Source: Actinomadura rupiterrae (lineage in GTDB: Bacteria > Actinomycetota > Actinomycetes > Streptosporangiales > Streptosporangiaceae). From it: a stretch of DNA of 64,000 nt. Every line of letters begins with the position of its first letter. The first letter of the stretch is position 1. Shown here one piece after another: positions 59,927 to 64,000 of this stretch. Position numbers and translations under genes: made by a program. The notes beneath the pieces are model-generated. The model searched no databases. It had not been told where the DNA came from and was given only the letters and a program-made list of their open reading frames with translations. The DNA is taken from assembly GCF_024172125.1 (NCBI RefSeq), contig NZ_JAMZEA010000011.1:62001-126000 (forward strand). Direction: 5' to 3'.

Positions 59927-60796
59927 ATGACGCCTCCGCCGAGCTGGCTCGACGACCTGTTCCCCTTTCCCACTCCGCCTGCGCTGGCCAAGGTGGTTGA
60001 TATTGCGTGGGAAGAGGGCTTCCTCGGGACGGATCTGTACGAGGAAGGCTTGTACGACCCTTACCGCGTGCAAGGGAGCTTCGCTTTGCCGTTCGACCTT
60101 TGCGAAGTGCCGCAGGCGCCGGACGGCTGGGAGGACTGCTATCCCGAGGGTGTGTTCCGCCGACACATCGTGCCGTTCTGGTCGGTGCCCGAGCTGTTGC
60201 CGTTCGCGGATTTGGGCAGCGGCACCTATATCGGCTGGGTGGTTCCCGCGCCGGAACTCGGCCGGACGGATCACCCGGTCGCGTCCTTCGGGCATAAGAA
60301 GCCGGGCGTCATCGGCCGCGACACAATGGACGGCCTGGCCTTCCTGCTCGCGCTGGCGCTGCGCAGCGGGGGAGAGCACCGCGAGGCCCAGGTGGCGCGG
60401 CTGGCCGCCGAACTGGGCCTTGAACCTCGTCCTGAATACGGGGTGAGTCCGGACGGCAGTGATGCCGAGATTCCACTCGACCTCGCGGCCCCGACCGGCT
60501 GGCGGCACGAACCCGACCCGTCCGGCATCGGTATCGGCGTCCTCGCGCCGCACGACGCCTTCGCCGACGAATACCCCCGCTTCACCGGGGAGATCGACGC
60601 CATCCTGGACGATGCCTCCCGGCTGCTCGATGCAGGCCGGCCAGCGAGTGCTCTGCTTGGGCTCACCGCCGCCTATCACGAGGACGAGCAGCGCATCCCA
60701 GAGCTGTACCCGCTGTGGGCCCGCGCCTACGACGACCTCGGCCGCCCGCTGCTCCGCGAACGGCTCGACGTCATGCTGGAAGACCATTCGGGTTAG
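59927..60796 (+). CDS. SUKH-like hypothetical protein
   Basis: A 289-residue protein from ATG 59927. The first half contains PFWSVPELLPFADLGSGTYIGWVVPAPELGRTDHPVASFGHKKPGVIG, a pattern resembling SMI1/KNR4 (SUKH) proteins; the second half (IPLDLAAPTGWRHEPDPSGIGIGVLAPHDAF, ILDDASRLLDAGRPASALLGLTAAYHEDEQRIPELYPLWARAY) is helical and TPR-like. Assignment is weak. Convergent overlap with the Nudix-like gene by 4 bp. Confidence 0.62.
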   Translation: MTPPPSWLDDLFPFPTPPALAKVVDIAWEEGFLGTDLYEEGLYDPYRVQGSFALPFDLCEVPQAPDGWEDCYPEGVFRRHIVPFWSVPELLPFADLGSGTYIGWVVPAPELGRTDHPVASFGHKKPGVIGRDTMDGLAFLLALALRSGGEHREAQVARLAAELGLEPRPEYGVSPDGSDAEIPLDLAAPTGWRHEPDPSGIGIGVLAPHDAFADEYPRFTGEIDAILDDASRLLDAGRPASALLGLTAAYHEDEQRIPELYPLWARAYDDLGRPLLRERLDVMLEDHSG

Positions 60797-61566
60797 GGGA
60801 CGTCCTGCGGGAGGGCCTGCTCCGGCCCGATCTCGTCTCCGGCCTCGTCGACCTCGACGTACTCGCCCGACAGCCGGACGCCGTGCCGTCGGCAGCAGCG
60901 GGCCAGGTCGGCAAGCCGGTCGCGAGCGGTCGCCGGGCCCTGGCGAAGCTCCCCCTGGAGGTTGAAAGGCGGCGGCCCCTGCCCGTTGGGGGCTTCCTCG
61001 ACGTAAAGGTAGAGCGTGTCGTCTTCATAGACGACATCCGAACCGAATACCCGCGGCCGGAGCCGCAGCATGCTAACCGGCAGCCAGTCAGTCAGGGCCG
61101 CTTCGACGGCGCCCGCGCCGCTTTCGGTCTCCGCCCACGCGTTGAATTCGGTGAAGCGTCCCGGTTCGGGCTTTGCTAGGCGGTCGCGCAGATCGGGAAG
61201 CGAGAACAGGTCGCGTCCGGCTTGGAGATCGGCGCGTAGCAGCTCCGCCATCGGAGCCGGTTCGAGTTCCGCCGCGGCCAGGGCGTCGGAGGTGAGGGGC
61301 AAGGTCTGTGCGCTGGTGGGGACTGAATCGTCCGCCGCGCGCGCCAGGTAGAGGTAGCAGGTCCAGTAGGGGTGGACGGCGGTGATGTGCAGCAGGCTGC
61401 CGATCACCGCGTCCACGCCGATCTGCTCGCGGACGAGCCGGACCAGCGCCTCTTCGCGCCCGTCGTCGAAAATCCGCCCACCGGGCAGCTCAAGACGCGT
61501 CGCCCGCACCAGCAGTTCTCCCCCCGCAGAGACCACTGCGGCGACGACATGCTGCGGAGTGTCCAC
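60793..61566 (-). CDS. Nudix-like domain protein with degenerate Nudix box
   Basis: A 257-residue protein. The N-terminal part reads like a Nudix fold (ELPGGRIFDDGREEALVRLVREQIGV), but the Nudix box lacks the first Glu and one of the paired Glu residues, so hydrolase activity is doubtful. The rest (residues 90-257) is an unassigned helical and beta region. It follows the histidine kinase gene on the same strand, 57 bp away. Confidence 0.62.
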   Translation of the reverse strand: MDTPQHVVAAVVSAGGELLVRATRLELPGGRIFDDGREEALVRLVREQIGVDAVIGSLLHITAVHPYWTCYLYLARAADDSVPTSAQTLPLTSDALAAAELEPAPMAELLRADLQAGRDLFSLPDLRDRLAKPEPGRFTEFNAWAETESGAGAVEAALTDWLPVSMLRLRPRVFGSDVVYEDDTLYLYVEEAPNGQGPPPFNLQGELRQGPATARDRLADLARCCRRHGVRLSGEYVEVDEAGDEIGPEQALPQDVP

Positions 61567-61623
61567 CCGGCGAAGCTATCAACGCCCTGGTCCCCCCGGC
61601 GCTGAGGCGGGCCGCGGAGCGGG

Positions 61624-62808
61624 TCAGAGGTTCTCGTCTGGGGGGATCAGGGCGTGGATGCGGGTGCCTTCGCCCGGGGCGCTGGTGATGGTGAGGGCGC
61701 CGCCCAGTTCGGCTAGGCGGTGGCGCATGCCGTCCAGACCGAAGCCGCCGGGGGAGTCGGGGCTGCGCGGGGTGCCGGCGGTGAAGCCGCGGCCGTCGTC
61801 GGTGATCTCCAGCTCGATGCCGTGCGGCTCGCGGGTGAGGACGAGGCCGACGGTCGTGGCGTCCGCGTGCTTGCGGATGTTGGCCAGCGACTCCTGGGTG
61901 CAGCGCAGCAGCGCGATCCGGGCCTGCTGGTAGACGTCGATGTCGTCCAGCTCCGCGTGGACGGTCAGTCCGGTGTCCTCGGCGAAGCGGTCGAGGGTGC
62001 GGCGGAGGGTCTGGGCGATCGAGCCCTGGTCGGCGCGCGGTGCCGACCCGACCAGGATGCGCGCCTCGGCGAGGTTCTCGCGGGCGGTGCGTTCGATCGA
62101 GAGCAGTTGCTGGGAACTGCGCGCGGTGTCGGCGTCGATGCCGGCGCGGGCGGCCTCGGCAAGGACGATGATGGACGCGAAGCCCTGGGCGAGGGTGTCA
62201 TGGATCTCCCGCGCGAGCCGTTCGCGTTCCCGGGCGGCGCCTTCGCGGCGGTGCGCGTCGACGAGCTGGCGCTGGGTCTCCTCCAGCTCGGTGCTCAGGG
62301 CGCGGGCCCGCTCGTCGCTCTGCCGGATGTACCAGTGCATCAGCAGCCCGACCAGGACACCCGCGACGTAACCGATACAGGTGAACACGGCGTTGCCGTT
62401 GCCGAACCCGTCGCCGGCGGCCCCGCCCAGCAGGGTGGCCGCCGCCGCGGCACCGCTCAGGGCGATCGCGAGCCGCGCGCTCCCGGCGAGGATCCAGAAC
62501 AGCGGCAGGGAGATGATGAACATCGCCGCGCCGCCCTTGAGCGCGTACGACTGCGCGCCCAGGCCGGCCGCGAGCACGACGAGGAACACCCGCGGCCCCA
62601 GGACGGGGTTCCGGGGAAGCCACCGGACGATCACGTAGCAGATTCCGAGCGCGGCCAGCAGCGCCAGCGTCCACGACCGCGTGGCGGCCGAACGGTCGGC
62701 CACCCCGATGGCGGGCGGAACCAGGCCGAAGACGAGCCACAGAACCGAGTACCCGAGGTGCAGCCTGCCCAGTTGGGGGCGGTCGGTCGGCCGCGGCGCC
62801 GGAATCAT
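61624..62808 (-). CDS. NarL-type sensor histidine kinase
   Basis: A 394-residue membrane sensor kinase. Six hydrophobic segments in the N-terminal half (residues 20-165), then HisKA_3: ERERLAREIHDTLAQGFASIIVLAEAAR (phospho-His in REIHDTL) and an HATPase domain (ITDDGRGFTAG, GFGLDGMRHRLAELGG). Lies 5 bp after the MMPL transporter on the same strand, so they are co-transcribed. The expected LuxR-type response regulator is not downstream; the next gene is Nudix-like. Confidence 0.87.
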   Translation of the reverse strand: MIPAPRPTDRPQLGRLHLGYSVLWLVFGLVPPAIGVADRSAATRSWTLALLAALGICYVIVRWLPRNPVLGPRVFLVVLAAGLGAQSYALKGGAAMFIISLPLFWILAGSARLAIALSGAAAAATLLGGAAGDGFGNGNAVFTCIGYVAGVLVGLLMHWYIRQSDERARALSTELEETQRQLVDAHRREGAARERERLAREIHDTLAQGFASIIVLAEAARAGIDADTARSSQQLLSIERTARENLAEARILVGSAPRADQGSIAQTLRRTLDRFAEDTGLTVHAELDDIDVYQQARIALLRCTQESLANIRKHADATTVGLVLTREPHGIELEITDDGRGFTAGTPRSPDSPGGFGLDGMRHRLAELGGALTITSAPGEGTRIHALIPPDENL

Positions 62809-62813
62809 GCCGA

Positions 62814-64000
62814 TCAGCCTACTTTCGCCGGCGGACGGCCGGTCCCCGCCTCACCCTGCGTCCGGCGCGTGCCTCCCTGCGTGCGGTGCGTGCCGTCCTG
62901 CGTCCGGTGCGTGCCGCCCTGCGTCCGGCGCATGCTTCGGGACGGCCACCAGACGGCGTCCCCGAGCAGCAGCATCAACGCGGGAAGGATCACCACGCGG
63001 ATGACGAACGCGTCCAGCAGCACCGCCGCCGCCAGGCTGAACCCCATCTGCTTCATCTCCATGATGTGCAGCGGCACGAAGCTGGCGAAGACCGTCACCA
63101 TCACGAAGGCCGCGCTGGTCACCACCCCGGCCGAGCCGCCGATGCCGTCCAGGACGGCCTGCCGGGCGGGCACGCCGCGCGCCGCCGCCTCCCTGATCCG
63201 GCTGATCACGAACACCTGGTAGTCCATCGACAGGCCGAACAGGATCACGAACAGCAGCAGCGGGACGCGGGAGCCGACCGAGCCGGTGGAGTGGAAGGCG
63301 AGCGGCCCCTCCGCCCAGCGCCCCTGGAACACCAGCACCAGCAAGCCGAGCGACGCGCCCGCCGACAGCAGGTTGAGCAGCATGCCGACCAGGCCGAGCA
63401 CCACCGAGCGGAACGCCCAGACCGTCATCGCGAACGTCGCCGCCAGCAGCGCGCCGATGATGAGCGGCAGCTTCCGCTTCTGGTGCTCCGGGTAGTCGGC
63501 GTAGCGGGCCACATCCCCGGTCACCGCGGCCTCGACGCCGGGCAGCCTGCCGACGGTGTCCGGCAGGAGCCGCTTCCGGACGGTCTCCAGGGAGCGCAGG
63601 GCGGCCTTGTCGCTCACGTAGTGCGGCACCGCCAGCTCCAGCAGGCTCACCCGTCCGTCCGGCGAGGTGCGGAGTCGCGCCGTCCCGGCCATGTCCGGGT
63701 CGGACTCGGCCCGCGCGGCGAGATCGCGGAGCGCTGCGGTCACCTCGTCCCTCCTGCCGGCATCGGCGCGGACGACGATCCGGTTCGTGGCCTTCAGCTC
63801 GGGGAACGCCCGGTTCAGCCGGTCGAAGGCCTGCATCGCGGGCAGGCTCCGGGGGTAGGTCTCCGGGCCCATGTCGGTCAGGTTGAGACCGAGCAGCGGC
63901 GCGGCCAGCGCGAGCATGGCGACGACCCCGGCGGCGAGCGTGGCGACGGGATGCCGGCCCGTGGCGCGCAGCAGGGCGGAGGTGACCGGCCCGCCACCGG
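62814..64000 (-). CDS. MMPL family (RND superfamily) transporter, 5' end outside window
   Basis: C-terminal at least 395 residues of an MMPL-type exporter for lipids or drugs. Visible: an extracellular domain (LGLNLTDMGPETYPRSLPAM to VRKRLLPDTVGRLPG), then the second transmembrane block with the family motif LLFVILFGLSMDYQVFVISRIRE and GGSAGVVTSAAFVMVTVFASFVPL. The tail consists of 7-residue repeats. The frame is open to the right edge. Operon with the sensor kinase recalls the YdfHI-YdfJ arrangement of Bacillus. Confidence 0.87.
   Translation of the reverse strand, partial: GGGPVTSALLRATGRHPVATLAAGVVAMLALAAPLLGLNLTDMGPETYPRSLPAMQAFDRLNRAFPELKATNRIVVRADAGRRDEVTAALRDLAARAESDPDMAGTARLRTSPDGRVSLLELAVPHYVSDKAALRSLETVRKRLLPDTVGRLPGVEAAVTGDVARYADYPEHQKRKLPLIIGALLAATFAMTVWAFRSVVLGLVGMLLNLLSAGASLGLLVLVFQGRWAEGPLAFHSTGSVGSRVPLLLFVILFGLSMDYQVFVISRIREAAARGVPARQAVLDGIGGSAGVVTSAAFVMVTVFASFVPLHIMEMKQMGFSLAAAVLLDAFVIRVVILPALMLLLGDAVWWPSRSMRRTQGGTHRTQDGTHRTQGGTRRTQGEAGTGRPPAKVG
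62855..62935 (-). repeat. 21-bp minisatellite in MMPL C-terminal tail
   Basis: About four 21-bp units (62855-62875, 62876-62896, 62897-62917 and a partial one), encoding RTQGGTH, RTQDGTH, RTQGGTR and RTQGEAG. In frame at the extreme C-terminus. Confidence 0.85.

Noticed and set aside
1..64000. CRISPR arrays, tRNAs, rRNAs, insertion sequences and prophage genes
   Set aside because: Searched by eye; the only repeats are minisatellites and the 55-bp pair, and no transposase, integrase or cloverleaf was seen.

Overview
This is a 64 kb piece of chromosome from a very GC-rich, non-model actinobacterium. The near-universal G/C third codon positions, the XRE (Scr1-type)/DUF397/AbaA-type ATPase module, an SAV2177-type methyltransferase, two cytochrome P450s, and many TetR regulators and secreted hydrolases all fit a filamentous actinomycete. 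The Thermomonosporaceae/Streptosporangiales side (Actinomadura-like) is my best guess; that placement is inference. I saw no rRNA, tRNA, CRISPR array, transposase or phage gene. Both ends cut through genes: a LuxR-type large ATPase regulator on the left and an MMPL transporter on the right.

Layout. 1-6.9 kb: regulator/transporter pairs (LAL regulator, TetR, MFS, duplicated Lrp, EamA, LysR) and a SnoaL-like protein. 7.0-9.3 kb: a whiJ/abaA-like cassette (AbaA-type ATPase, small protein, XRE regulator, two DUF397 proteins). It sits between two copies of an ungapped 55-bp imperfect direct repeat that carries the operator of the neighbouring TetR and SnoaL genes. 9.4-12 kb: TetR, serine hydrolase, TetR. 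12.1-17 kb: an asparagine-synthetase-like ligase without the glutaminase cysteine, a COG3375 GNAT and an N-succinylamino-acid racemase/OSBS-type enolase, then a short MetE-like protein on the other strand. 17-21 kb: a DUF6193-like gene, a SUKH gene and two secreted hydrolases. 21.3-28.4 kb: a PaaX-type regulator followed by an MFS - crotonase - CoA ligase - 3-hydroxyacyl-CoA dehydrogenase - amidohydrolase run. Shared TGAC-N4-GTCA palindromes suggest a regulon. 28.5-33.3 kb: secreted lysozyme-like proteins and a MerR pair with a MerR-type long-spacer promoter. 33.4-45.6 kb: oxidoreductases, two P450s, an SDR, a phosphoesterase, a tautomerase/HxlR pair sharing a legible operator, a membrane protein and a class A beta-lactamase. 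45.9-55 kb: a large secreted protein, a WYL regulator with an epoxide hydrolase, AMP nucleosidase, and a broken Orn/Lys/Arg decarboxylase. 55-64 kb: two TetR genes, each facing a divergent enzyme gene across a perfect palindrome, a methyltransferase, and an MMPL transporter-histidine kinase operon whose response regulator is not in the window.

Two features recur. First, regulator genes are mostly divergent from, or next to, the gene they probably control, and many of the intervals hold readable palindromes. Second, at least six genes carry in-frame minisatellites or low-complexity tracts at a terminus or linker, and one translation-initiation region has been tandemly triplicated. Coding calls rest on my reading of the translated sequence; family names come from remembered motifs, not searches.
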